From positions 1 through 6,551 of the forward strand of contig JALTLP010000099.1 of the NCBI GenBank assembly GCA_027001895.1: a DNA stretch of 6,551 nucleotides. Reading direction: 5' to 3'. Position numbers and translations under genes: made by a program. Shown here in pieces: positions 1 through 6,404 of the stretch. Below the pieces are notes generated by a model. It was not told the origin of the DNA. It worked only from the letters and a program-made list of their open reading frames with translations, and made no database searches. The stretch comes from Chromatiales bacterium (lineage in GTDB: Bacteria; Pseudomonadota; Gammaproteobacteria; UBA6429; Thiohalophilaceae). Every line of letters starts with the position of its first letter. Positions within the stretch are counted from its first letter, which is position 1.

Positions 1-185
1 TCTTTACTGAAGTCAGCCGAATAGGTAATACATCGATGGATGTAAGCATCGTTGCTTATGCTGAAAGAAAACGTAAAGTCGAAGAATGCACCCGGGTTGC
101 TTCAGCAATTTTTACTTATGTTGCGCTTGATGAAAACAGAAACCCCAGAAGCATAAAAAAAACAGCAATAATAGAAAAAGCTTAA
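1..185 (+). CDS. Acyl-CoA thioesterase, hotdog fold (YciA-like), 3' end only
   Basis: The frame beginning at base 3 reads 60 codons to a TAA at 183-185; the 5' part lies outside the window. The visible segment resembles the C-terminal half of YciA/ACOT-type hotdog thioesterases: a strand near 'VSRIGNTSMDVSIVAYAE', then 'ASAIFTYVALDENRNPR', which matches the family pattern ATEA-F-YVA-D-GKPR. Such enzymes hydrolyse acyl-CoA to free fatty acid and CoA in the cytoplasm. The N-terminal half, with the active-site helix, is not visible, so substrate class and completeness cannot be judged. It is convergent with the ycfH gene, with 21 bp between stop codons, so it belongs to a separate transcript. 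The end of the protein (IKKTAIIEKA) is a short basic tail that I do not recognise. The family call is fairly firm; the exact subfamily is inference. Confidence 0.8.
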   Translation, partial: FTEVSRIGNTSMDVSIVAYAERKRKVEECTRVASAIFTYVALDENRNPRSIKKTAIIEKA

Positions 186-190
186 GCTGT
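155..190 (-). terminator. Possible weak intrinsic terminator of the minus-strand operon
   Basis: On the minus strand, just past the ycfH stop, ACAGC (190-186) can pair with GCTGT (166-162), leaving a 19-nt loop. The stem runs straight into a T tract formed by the A run at 155-161. This has the shape of a Rho-independent terminator lying inside the 3' end of the convergent thioesterase gene. The 5-bp stem is short and the loop long, so it may be chance in AT-rich sequence. Confidence 0.2.
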
Positions 191-206
191 AAACTGTAAA
201 AAATCT

Positions 207-989
207 TTAGAGCTTAAATAACGTATAAAAATTATTTGTTGTCTGTTCTGCAATATATTCATACGACTCACCACGTAATTCTGCGATACATTCTGCAACA
301 TTTTTTACGTAAGCCGGCTGGTTAGACTTGCCACGATACGGAACCGGTGCAAGATAAGGTGAGTCGGTTTCTACCAGCATTTTTTCAATCGGAACATTTT
401 TAGCCACTTCCTTTAAAGCAAGGGCATTTTTAAATGTAACAATACCTGAAAACGAAATATAAAAACCAAGCTCCAGTGCACGTTGTGCCGTATCCCAGTC
501 TTCGGCAAAGCAATGCATTACCCCACCTGCATCCCGAGCATTTTCCTGTTGCATAATTTTAATCGTATCATCTGTCGCTTCACGCATATGAATAATAAGC
601 GGTTTTGCGGTTTGCTTTGATGCTTCAATATGGTTTTTAAACCGTGTTCGTTGCCATTCCAGATCATCACCGGTTGTTCGGAAATAATCCAGGCCCGTTT
701 CACCAATAGCAATAATATTTTTATCATCAGCCAGTTGAATCAGTTCATCGACGGTAGGATCCTGGCCATCTGTTTCATTTGGATGTACGCCAACCGAAGC
801 ATAAACGTGCTGATTATTCCTGGCGATATCCAGAACATCATCAAGATGTTCAAGGTCAATACAGACATTTAACATTTTATGCACGTCATGCTGGTGTGCC
901 TTGTCCAGTGCATTTTCAATTTTATTATCAAAGGGGCTGAGATCCAGCCTGTCTAAATGGCAATGTGAATCGATCAGTTGTACTGACAT
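207..989 (-). CDS. ycfH: TatD-family metal-dependent hydrolase/DNase (YcfH)
   Basis: A 260-residue protein, the usual length for the family, starting at ATG 989-987. The ligands expected of the TatD amidohydrolase-like TIM barrel are all visible: HxH in DSHCHLD (His9, His11), Glu97 in GETGLDYF, His134 in IIHMREA, His159 in VMHCF, and Asp209 in VETDSPYLAP. The stretches 'GFYISFSGIVTFKNA' and 'YLAPVPYRGKSNQPAYV' match the YcfH branch, which sits downstream of holB in E. coli, better than E. coli TatD itself. TatD enzymes are cytoplasmic divalent-metal 3'-5' exonucleases or deoxyribonucleases; the physiological role of YcfH is poorly defined. It is the last gene of the array, 48 bp downstream of pilZ. 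The start is preceded by AT-rich sequence without a clear Shine-Dalgarno motif, but DSHCHLD at residues 7-13 fits the normal N-terminus, so the start is probably right. Confidence 0.93.
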   Translation of the reverse strand: MSVQLIDSHCHLDRLDLSPFDNKIENALDKAHQHDVHKMLNVCIDLEHLDDVLDIARNNQHVYASVGVHPNETDGQDPTVDELIQLADDKNIIAIGETGLDYFRTTGDDLEWQRTRFKNHIEASKQTAKPLIIHMREATDDTIKIMQQENARDAGGVMHCFAEDWDTAQRALELGFYISFSGIVTFKNALALKEVAKNVPIEKMLVETDSPYLAPVPYRGKSNQPAYVKNVAECIAELRGESYEYIAEQTTNNFYTLFKL

Positions 990-1037
990 AGTAGAAAACT
1001 TTTAAATTAATGGTTATAAAAAGAAGCGAATTACAAA

Positions 1038-1394
1038 TTACATGGTATGTGTTTGACGATCCGATTTAAGCGCACCAGCAAGGTAGGTTTCAATTTTGGT
1101 TCTTGCACCACCACCATCCTGTTCACTAAACTGTACACCAATTCCAGCAGCACGATTCCCTGCCGCACCCTTGGGCGTAACCCATACAATTTTACCGGCG
1201 ACCGGTAATTTTTCATTGTCTTCCATCAACGATAGTAGCATAAACACTTCATCGCCTAGCTTGTATTTTTTATTGGTCGGAATAAACAAACCACCATGTT
1301 TGATAAACGGCATATACGCAGCATATAGCGCACTCTTGTCTTTGATTGTAAGTGACAATATACCTTGTCGGCCTGCAGCAGGTTTTGTTGCCAT
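1038..1394 (-). CDS. pilZ: Type IV pilus assembly protein PilZ
   Basis: A 118-residue single-domain PilZ protein, close to the length of Pseudomonas aeruginosa PilZ. It carries the orthologue's signature segments: RQGILSLTIKDKSALYAAY (9-27), MPFIKHGGLFIPT (28-40), KLPVAGKIVWVTPKG (62-76), NRAAGIGVQF (80-89) and the conserved ending THTM. Founding-type PilZ proteins are needed for type IV pilus biogenesis and twitching. In Xanthomonas the orthologue binds the extension ATPase PilB and the EAL/GGDEF protein FimX; that partner set is known from the family, not visible here. The N-terminal RxxxR motif used by c-di-GMP-binding PilZ domains is absent (only Arg9 lies there), so direct ligand binding is unlikely. 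AAAGG at 1410-1406 gives a modest ribosome binding site 11 nt from the ATG. It lies 20 bp after holB, the position it holds in Pseudomonas. Confidence 0.95.
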   Translation of the reverse strand: MATKPAAGRQGILSLTIKDKSALYAAYMPFIKHGGLFIPTNKKYKLGDEVFMLLSLMEDNEKLPVAGKIVWVTPKGAAGNRAAGIGVQFSEQDGGGARTKIETYLAGALKSDRQTHTM

Positions 1395-1414
1395 TATCGA
1401 GAATACCTTTTTTA

Positions 1415-2482
1415 TTATCTACTTTGAGCCACCAGGCTCCACTGTATTAAAAGACTTTCCAGTTGTAACTGCATGTTTAACGATGTATGTCCAAATCGGA
1501 TAATATCCAGTACCTTATCATAAATACCATACAACCGTTTTGCCGGTATCCTTTCGGCCAACTCGTTCAGTATTATATTGTCTTTATAATAGAGTAACGC
1601 ATTTTGTTCAATATCCCTATCTCCTGAATTACCAGCAAGTATTGAATGGTGGCGAATCATATCGACAATCCAGCTATATACCAGTTTTATCGGTATATTA
1701 TCCGGCTGCTTTAGCCATTTTTCAGCAATTTTAACCGATTTTGCCTTGCCAGAGGCCAGCATTTGCCAATCTGTGAGCAAATCATCATGGATCTGAGCAA
1801 TATCTGCCTCTAGATAGCCCAGGCCGGTTAAAGGTGCATTTTCAGCCAATTTTAGGGCAAACTCAACTTCATCCGGGCTTTTTCCACTAGTTTCAGACAG
1901 CCACTGCCGTGCTGGCTGCATATCGGTTAATTTAATCGCAAAATTCTGACATCGGCTACGAATAGTGGCCGGTAAAAAACCTGGATTCGAGCATACCAGC
2001 AATAAAATAGTATTTTCTGGTGGTTCTTCGAGTGTTTTAAGCAGGCTGTTAGCGGCACTCACTGTCATCGCTTCGGCCGGGTTTATCACAACCAGTCGGG
2101 CTTTACCTCGGGCACGTGTTAACGACAAAAATTCAACCACTTCACGCACCTGATCTATCTTGATGGTTTTCACATCCTCGTTTGTTTGTAAAAGTTTAAA
2201 GTCAGGATGTGTTCCGGCATTAAACAATTCGCAGGACGGACAATGGTTACAGGCAGTGTTTGCATTTATAGTTTCTGCATTCGCATCACATAACACCGAT
2301 TTCGCCCATAGCATGGTCAGCTCAAACTTGGCCAGACCAGCTTTACCGTTAATTAATAATGCATGCGGTATTTTACCTGAATCCTGGTAGCGTAATAATC
2401 GATGCCAGTCATTCAATTGCCACGGGTAAAGCTGTAACGTGTGATAATTAACCTGCGACTCTGTTTTGTTTTTTACCGCCAT
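1415..2482 (-). CDS. holB: DNA polymerase III clamp loader subunit delta-prime
   Basis: 355 residues, somewhat longer than E. coli HolB. An AAA+ core spans roughly residues 18-185: HALLINGKAGLAK (40-52) at the Walker A position, four zinc-module cysteines (Cys65, Cys78, Cys81, Cys84) followed by GTHPDFKLL, the stretch NPAEAMTVSAANSLLKTLEEPP (134-155), sensor-1 region LVCSNPGFLPATIRS, and the SRC motif at 176-178. In the family the SRC arginine acts in trans on the ATP site of the neighbouring gamma/tau subunit. The rest is a helical C-terminal domain. The Walker A is degenerate (Ala51 and Phe53 replace Gly and Ser/Thr), so delta-prime probably does not hydrolyse ATP, as in E. coli. It starts with a TAATG overlap with the tmk stop. 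GGATGAG at 2500-2494 is a plausible ribosome binding site 11 nt upstream. About 15 residues precede the usual start region, but no better start follows. Confidence 0.95.
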   Translation of the reverse strand: MAVKNKTESQVNYHTLQLYPWQLNDWHRLLRYQDSGKIPHALLINGKAGLAKFELTMLWAKSVLCDANAETINANTACNHCPSCELFNAGTHPDFKLLQTNEDVKTIKIDQVREVVEFLSLTRARGKARLVVINPAEAMTVSAANSLLKTLEEPPENTILLLVCSNPGFLPATIRSRCQNFAIKLTDMQPARQWLSETSGKSPDEVEFALKLAENAPLTGLGYLEADIAQIHDDLLTDWQMLASGKAKSVKIAEKWLKQPDNIPIKLVYSWIVDMIRHHSILAGNSGDRDIEQNALLYYKDNIILNELAERIPAKRLYGIYDKVLDIIRFGHTSLNMQLQLESLLIQWSLVAQSR

Positions 2483-3102
2483 TATTTTATAAACTCATCC
2501 AGAACAACAGCAATATCGCTTTGTACTTTATCTAACGGCTGAGATGCATCAACAATTCGGTAACGCTGTGGTGATGCTTCAGCCAGTTTCAGATAGGTAT
2601 TGCGTACTGATTCAAAAAAATCATGCTTTTCCTGTTCAATTCTATCGGGTGTACTGCGATCACTAGCGCGTTTCATTCCAATTTCAACGGATACATCCAG
2701 CAAAATAGTTAAGTCCGGTCTTAAGCTGCCCTGCACCCAGTTCTCAAGGTCAGCGATTCTTGACATGGCAATACCACGCCCGCCCCCCTGATAAGCATAA
2801 GTTGCATCGGTAAAACGGTCACACAGAACCCACTTTTTTTCTTTTAAAGCAGGTTGAATTAATTCTGCAAGATGTTGTGCGCGTGCTGCAAACATTAATA
2901 ACAGCTCTGTATCTGAAACCATAGCTTTGTTGCTCGCATCGAGTAACAAATCCCGGATTTTTTCAGACAATTCGGTGCCACCCGGTTCGCGGGTTGATAC
3001 CACGTCGATGTTTTTATCTTTTAAGTAAGACAGAATAAAAGCAATATTACTGCTTTTACCAACACCCTCACCACCTTCGATTGTTATAAACTTACCACTC
3101 AT
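2482..3102 (-). CDS. tmk: Thymidylate kinase
   Basis: 206 residues, typical for bacterial dTMP kinase, which phosphorylates dTMP to dTDP with ATP, the committed step to dTTP in both the de novo and salvage routes. The P-loop GGEGVGKS is at 10-17. The dTMP-binding TREPGGT is at 37-43, the DR of LCDRF at 95-96, and the thymidine-contacting YQGGGRG at 104-110. The LID segment SDRSTPDRIEQE (147-158) ends with the conserved DRIE. No key residue is missing. The ATG follows the mltG TAA with no intervening base, and its last-codon junction with holB is TAATG, so translation is probably coupled on both sides; upstream there is only a weak purine-rich AAGAAAAAA. Linkage to holB and mltG is conserved across gammaproteobacteria. 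Confidence 0.97.
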   Translation of the reverse strand: MSGKFITIEGGEGVGKSSNIAFILSYLKDKNIDVVSTREPGGTELSEKIRDLLLDASNKAMVSDTELLLMFAARAQHLAELIQPALKEKKWVLCDRFTDATYAYQGGGRGIAMSRIADLENWVQGSLRPDLTILLDVSVEIGMKRASDRSTPDRIEQEKHDFFESVRNTYLKLAEASPQRYRIVDASQPLDKVQSDIAVVLDEFIK

Positions 3103-4143
3103 TTATTTTTTCTTGTAAGATGAAAAAGATCGCTTACGCCCCTTTAATTGATATTTAATAACCGCATTATTATGTTCTTTTAACGTAGCAGAAAAATAAT
3201 GACTGCCATCCCCTTTAGACACAAAATACAATGCCTCACCGGGAGCCGGATGTAAAGCAGCATCTATTGCTTCCCGGGATGGCATCGCAATGGGTGTGGG
3301 CGGCAGCCCATAGTGCCGGTAGGTATTATAGGGTGTGTCTTTTTTTAAATCACGGCGTTTAATATTGCCCTTAAACTTTTTACCCATTCCATAAATGACG
3401 GTAGGGTCGGTTTGCAGACGCATACGCACCTGCAAGCGGCGAATAAATACACCTGCTATCTGTTTACGTTCTGATGCAAGTCCTGTTTCCTTTTCAACGA
3501 TTGATGCCAGAGTCAGTGCATCATAAGGTGTTTTAAATGGCAGCCCCACATCACGCTGTGGCCATTGCTGTGCCAGATATTTTTCCATCGCAGTATAAGC
3601 CTGCTTTAATAATGCAATATCCGTTGTGCCTTTGGGAAAGTTGTATGTGTCCGGCATAAACCGACCTTCAGGATGTACATTTTCGTAACCCAGCTTAACC
3701 ATAATCTGATTGTCAGACAGTTTTGTTAATTTATGTTGCAAGGCGGGTTCCTTATTTACAACGTCCATCATCTGAGAAAAATTCCAGCCTTCGATAATTG
3801 TTAATGAATAAAGTTTTACTTTACCACTCAGAAATTTTTCAACCAGACTAAGAGGGGTATCTTCTTTTGTAACAAGATACTCACCGACATGAAGTTTGTC
3901 CGGGTTTGACAATAACCGCGCATACCATAGCAGGTAACGCGGCTTTGTAACCAGCCCCTGCTCCTTAAGCCGATATAATAAACGGGTTAAATTACTACCC
4001 GGTTTAACTGTCACTGACAACTCGGCAGTATTCACCAGTAAGGGTGAGTTAAGATAGGTTTTATAGTCCCACCAGAAATAACCAGCCGCTAATGAGCCAG
4101 TTAAAATACTGATACCAATAAGTTTATAAAGCAGACGCAGCAT
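3103..4143 (-). CDS. mltG: Endolytic murein transglycosylase MltG (YceG family)
   Basis: 346 residues, near the usual length. One N-terminal membrane anchor (about residues 8-25, ISILTGSLAAGYFWW) places the rest in the periplasm. A LysM-like segment follows (about 40-110: VTVKPGSNLTRLLYRLKEQG, then VGEYLV). The catalytic YceG domain includes IIEGWNFSQM, PEGRFMPDTYNF (158-169), ASIVEKETGLASER (213-226, with the glutamates of the active-site motif at 217 and 219), RMRLQTDPTVIYG (240-252), YNTYRHYGLPPTPIAMPS and ALYFVSKGDGSHYF. MltG cleaves nascent glycan strands near the membrane and helps set chain length. It was long misannotated as aminodeoxychorismate lyase because of its position beside pabC. 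The ATG lies 20 bp inside the end of pabC, with no good ribosome binding site of its own, so coupling is likely. The last ~12 residues (KGRKRSFSSYKKK region) form a strongly basic tail. Confidence 0.96.
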   Translation of the reverse strand: MLRLLYKLIGISILTGSLAAGYFWWDYKTYLNSPLLVNTAELSVTVKPGSNLTRLLYRLKEQGLVTKPRYLLWYARLLSNPDKLHVGEYLVTKEDTPLSLVEKFLSGKVKLYSLTIIEGWNFSQMMDVVNKEPALQHKLTKLSDNQIMVKLGYENVHPEGRFMPDTYNFPKGTTDIALLKQAYTAMEKYLAQQWPQRDVGLPFKTPYDALTLASIVEKETGLASERKQIAGVFIRRLQVRMRLQTDPTVIYGMGKKFKGNIKRRDLKKDTPYNTYRHYGLPPTPIAMPSREAIDAALHPAPGEALYFVSKGDGSHYFSATLKEHNNAVIKYQLKGRKRSFSSYKKK

Positions 4144-4978
4144 AATCGACCGAATGATTGTTAACGAGTAATTGCATTATTTTTTTTGTTATTATTCCTG
4201 CTGTAAAAACATCAGTACCAATTTTCTTTACTGGCCAGAGACCGATAACACTATTGGTTAAAAAGACCTCATCCGCTGCCAGTACTCTATCTAATGATAA
4301 GCAATCTTCAGCGGTGATGATGTTGGCTGAATCACAAAGTTTCAACACATTATTGCGTACAACACCACGGACTCCAACACTTTTAATTAAAGGGGTTATA
4401 AGCACACCTTTTTCAACAATAAAAATATTCGACATCACCCCTTCAACTACATTATCACTATTATCCAGCATAATGCCTTCCTGGTAATCACTATCCCACT
4501 CGGCACGTGCCAGTACCTGATCGAGTCGATTTAAATGTTTTAATCCTGCCAGTTTTTTATTACCCGAAAGCCGTGTATCACATACACATATGTCTACACC
4601 GTTTTGCCAGTAAGCTTTACTATAAGCCGGAGATTCACTGAGTATCATGACGATATTTGGACTGCCAGTCTCTGATATTTTATAACCTCGCTCCGCTTCT
4701 CCGCGAGTTACAATAATTTTAACGACATACTGCAAGTTCTGACTGACTGAGTCGGTTAATTCATTAAATTGTTGCTGTAATGTGGTTTTATCCGGGCAGG
4801 TAATACCAAGAACACTGCAACCCTTTGCTAATCGCTGGTAATGCTCATTAAATAATACCGGTTTTTTATTTGCTAATAAAAGGGTTTCAAAAACCCCATC
4901 ACCATAATTAAAACCCCGATCCATAACTGAAATCGATGATTGCCGTCTTCCATTTACCATTTTTCTTAAAACAGCCAT
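4124..4978 (-). CDS. pabC: Aminodeoxychorismate lyase, PLP fold type IV
   Basis: 284 residues, slightly longer than the E. coli enzyme. It converts 4-amino-4-deoxychorismate to p-aminobenzoate and pyruvate, the second pABA step of folate synthesis. Visible landmarks are VMDRGFNYGDGVFET (18-32), the typical N-terminal domain signature of fold-IV enzymes; LAGLKHLNRLDQVLARAEW (143-161), where Lys147 is the expected PLP Schiff-base lysine; VEGVMSNIFIVEKG (178-191), with Glu179 at the usual cofactor-contact position; and VGVRGVVRN plus EVFLTNSVIGLWPV. D-amino-acid or branched-chain transaminases share the fold, but the KHLNRLDQVLAR block and the pabB neighbour favour PabC. ATG 4978 is preferred over Met7 (4960-4958) because only the former has a good ribosome binding site. 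It lies 3 bp downstream of pabB and overlaps mltG by 20 bp. Confidence 0.94.
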   Translation of the reverse strand: MAVLRKMVNGRRQSSISVMDRGFNYGDGVFETLLLANKKPVLFNEHYQRLAKGCSVLGITCPDKTTLQQQFNELTDSVSQNLQYVVKIIVTRGEAERGYKISETGSPNIVMILSESPAYSKAYWQNGVDICVCDTRLSGNKKLAGLKHLNRLDQVLARAEWDSDYQEGIMLDNSDNVVEGVMSNIFIVEKGVLITPLIKSVGVRGVVRNNVLKLCDSANIITAEDCLSLDRVLAADEVFLTNSVIGLWPVKKIGTDVFTAGIITKKIMQLLVNNHSVDYAASAL

Positions 4979-4981
4979 TCG

Positions 4982-6388
4982 CTAATTCACCGCCTGCAAT
5001 AAACCTTTGGCCTTGGCACGTGTTTCCTGCAACTCATTTTCTGCAATCGAATCATTCACCAACCCGGCACCCGCTCGCATACGCAACTCTCCTGCATGGT
5101 ACTCAAAGGTTCTGATTAAGATATTCAGATCCATACTACCGTCATGATTGATATAGCCAATCGACCCCGTATAAGCACCGCGAGGCTGACCTTCCAGTTC
5201 GGCAATAATTTGCATACAGCGTTCTTTGGGGCATCCGGTAATAGTTCCCCCTGGAAAAACAGCACGAATAACCTCACCCGGTGTTGTGCCTGGCTTTAAC
5301 TTGCCGGTAACATTCGACACTATATGATGCACATGTTGAAACGACTCAAGTGCCATTAATTCATCAACATGAATGCTTCCCGGCACACACACCCGCCCTA
5401 GATCATTACGTTCAAGGTCGATAAGCATAATATGTTCTGCTCGTTCTTTAGGGTGAGCGATCAACTCTTTAAGGTTCTCAATATCCGCTGTGGTTTCATT
5501 ATTTCGGGCCCGTGTACCGGCTATTGGCCGTGTATAAATCGTCCCATCACGGGTTTTAACAAGACGTTCGGGAGAAGAGCTGATTATTTCAAGTTCTTCG
5601 TATACAGCACAGCCTGAAAAGGGTGCCGGGTTAGTCTGTTTAAGCGACCGGTATAACGTCAATGGCGAAAGGTTTTCTGCATTAGCTGCCTTCCACAACC
5701 TCGACAAGTTAACCTGGAAAACATCACCTTCTTTTATATAATGTTTTATCCTGGAAATTGAATCAAGGTAAACCTGCGGATCTTCTTCGGACAACTCAAT
5801 TCGAGTTTGTCGTTCATCGGTCAGCTTGTCAGGAAGGCTGGCAATATCCTCCAATACAATATCGATATTGTTTTTATATTCATCCTCAGTAACAATATAC
5901 TGACAACCTGTTTGCTTATCATTAATCAATGCCAAAGGAATTCTTGTTAAACGTGCAACGATTGATTTACTTTGTGCACAGGGTAATTTCAGGCGCGGTT
6001 CAATTTCTCCGGCCAGTTCATAACCTAAGTAAACAAACCAGCCTCCGCTAAAAGGCAGCTCTGATAATTTTATATTTTTTCTGTTCTGCAACCAGTGGCT
6101 ATCAAGGTTTGATAAAAAGTCTTTTGATGTATCGACATTCTCACCATTTATCTCTTTATCAGAGAACAGGGTTAAACTTTGTTGAGGGAAGGCAAATAAA
6201 ATATCGTAGCGTGCATGTTCACTGGCAGATGTTATATTTGCACAAAGAACATCTTCTGCCTGTGCAGAACTTTCGAGTAAAAAAGGATAACGTGACGGGC
6301 TAATACTGTGTAGCGCAGTAAAATCGACAGTTTGTTCTAGTCGTATAATTTTTAATTCGGCAGACTCGATCTGTTCCAGGCAGTCCAT
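4982..6388 (-). CDS. pabB: Aminodeoxychorismate synthase component I
   Basis: 468 residues, of the chorismate-binding (MST) family. With a PabA/TrpG glutaminase supplying ammonia it converts chorismate to 4-amino-4-deoxychorismate. The N-terminal domain has RYPFLLESSA (33-42) and GGWFVYLGYELAGEIEPRL (115-133), a block typical of proteobacterial PabB. The catalytic domain has GDVFQVNLSR (221-230), SSSPERLVK, RPIAGTRAR (287-295), AEHIMLIDLERNDLGRV (317-333, Glu318 a likely Mg ligand), FPGGTITGCPKERCMQII (378-395), YTGSIGYI and RAGAGLVNDS (438-447). Ala290 in PIAGT replaces the lysine of E. coli PabB (PIKGT, Lys274) and is the residue usual in anthranilate synthase TrpE. The N-terminal blocks and adjacent pabC still favour PabB. 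No pabA lies in the window. The ATG is 16 bp after fabF, with no clear ribosome binding site; an in-frame stop at 6400-6398 rules out a longer start. Confidence 0.92.
   Translation of the reverse strand: MDCLEQIESAELKIIRLEQTVDFTALHSISPSRYPFLLESSAQAEDVLCANITSASEHARYDILFAFPQQSLTLFSDKEINGENVDTSKDFLSNLDSHWLQNRKNIKLSELPFSGGWFVYLGYELAGEIEPRLKLPCAQSKSIVARLTRIPLALINDKQTGCQYIVTEDEYKNNIDIVLEDIASLPDKLTDERQTRIELSEEDPQVYLDSISRIKHYIKEGDVFQVNLSRLWKAANAENLSPLTLYRSLKQTNPAPFSGCAVYEELEIISSSPERLVKTRDGTIYTRPIAGTRARNNETTADIENLKELIAHPKERAEHIMLIDLERNDLGRVCVPGSIHVDELMALESFQHVHHIVSNVTGKLKPGTTPGEVIRAVFPGGTITGCPKERCMQIIAELEGQPRGAYTGSIGYINHDGSMDLNILIRTFEYHAGELRMRAGAGLVNDSIAENELQETRAKAKGLLQAVN
4987..4991 (-). promoter_or_regulatory. 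Ribosome binding site of pabC
   Basis: Minus-strand GGTGA, 8 nt before ATG 4978, is the clearest Shine-Dalgarno-like motif at any junction in the array. It lies within the final codons of pabB, so pabC initiation probably depends on, or is boosted by, ribosomes finishing pabB. It supports Met1 over Met7 as the pabC start, since Met7 is preceded only by a weak AAGAAAA. Confidence 0.55.
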
Positions 6389-6404
6389 ACTGTCATGTTA
6401 CGGG

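Noticed and set aside
182..217. Inverted repeat TTAAGCT / AGCTTAA and the palindrome AGCTTAAGCT near the convergent stops
   Set aside because: The arms are AT-rich with a 22-nt loop and no adjacent T tract in the right place for either strand. The palindrome has no room for a loop. Likely chance.
990..1037. Possible separate promoter for ycfH in the AT-rich 48-bp gap
   Set aside because: The gap is AT-rich but I could not find a convincing -35/-10 pair with proper spacing, and no operator-like palindrome is present.
1096..1503. Plus-strand open frame of 135 codons opposite pilZ and the end of holB
   Set aside because: It is entirely antisense to two well-recognised genes, has no recognisable domain, and its composition follows the complementary frame of PilZ. 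It is a shadow.
4158..4487. Plus-strand open frame of 109 codons opposite pabC
   Set aside because: Antisense to conserved PabC sequence, with a low-complexity Ser/Thr/Ile-rich translation and no motif or supporting context.
4982..6388. Reading this gene as trpE (anthranilate synthase) because of PIAGT and the LLES motif
   Set aside because: The GGWFVYLGYELAGEIEPRL block and the adjacent pabC are typical of PabB, and no trp genes are nearby. The alanine is kept as a finding instead.
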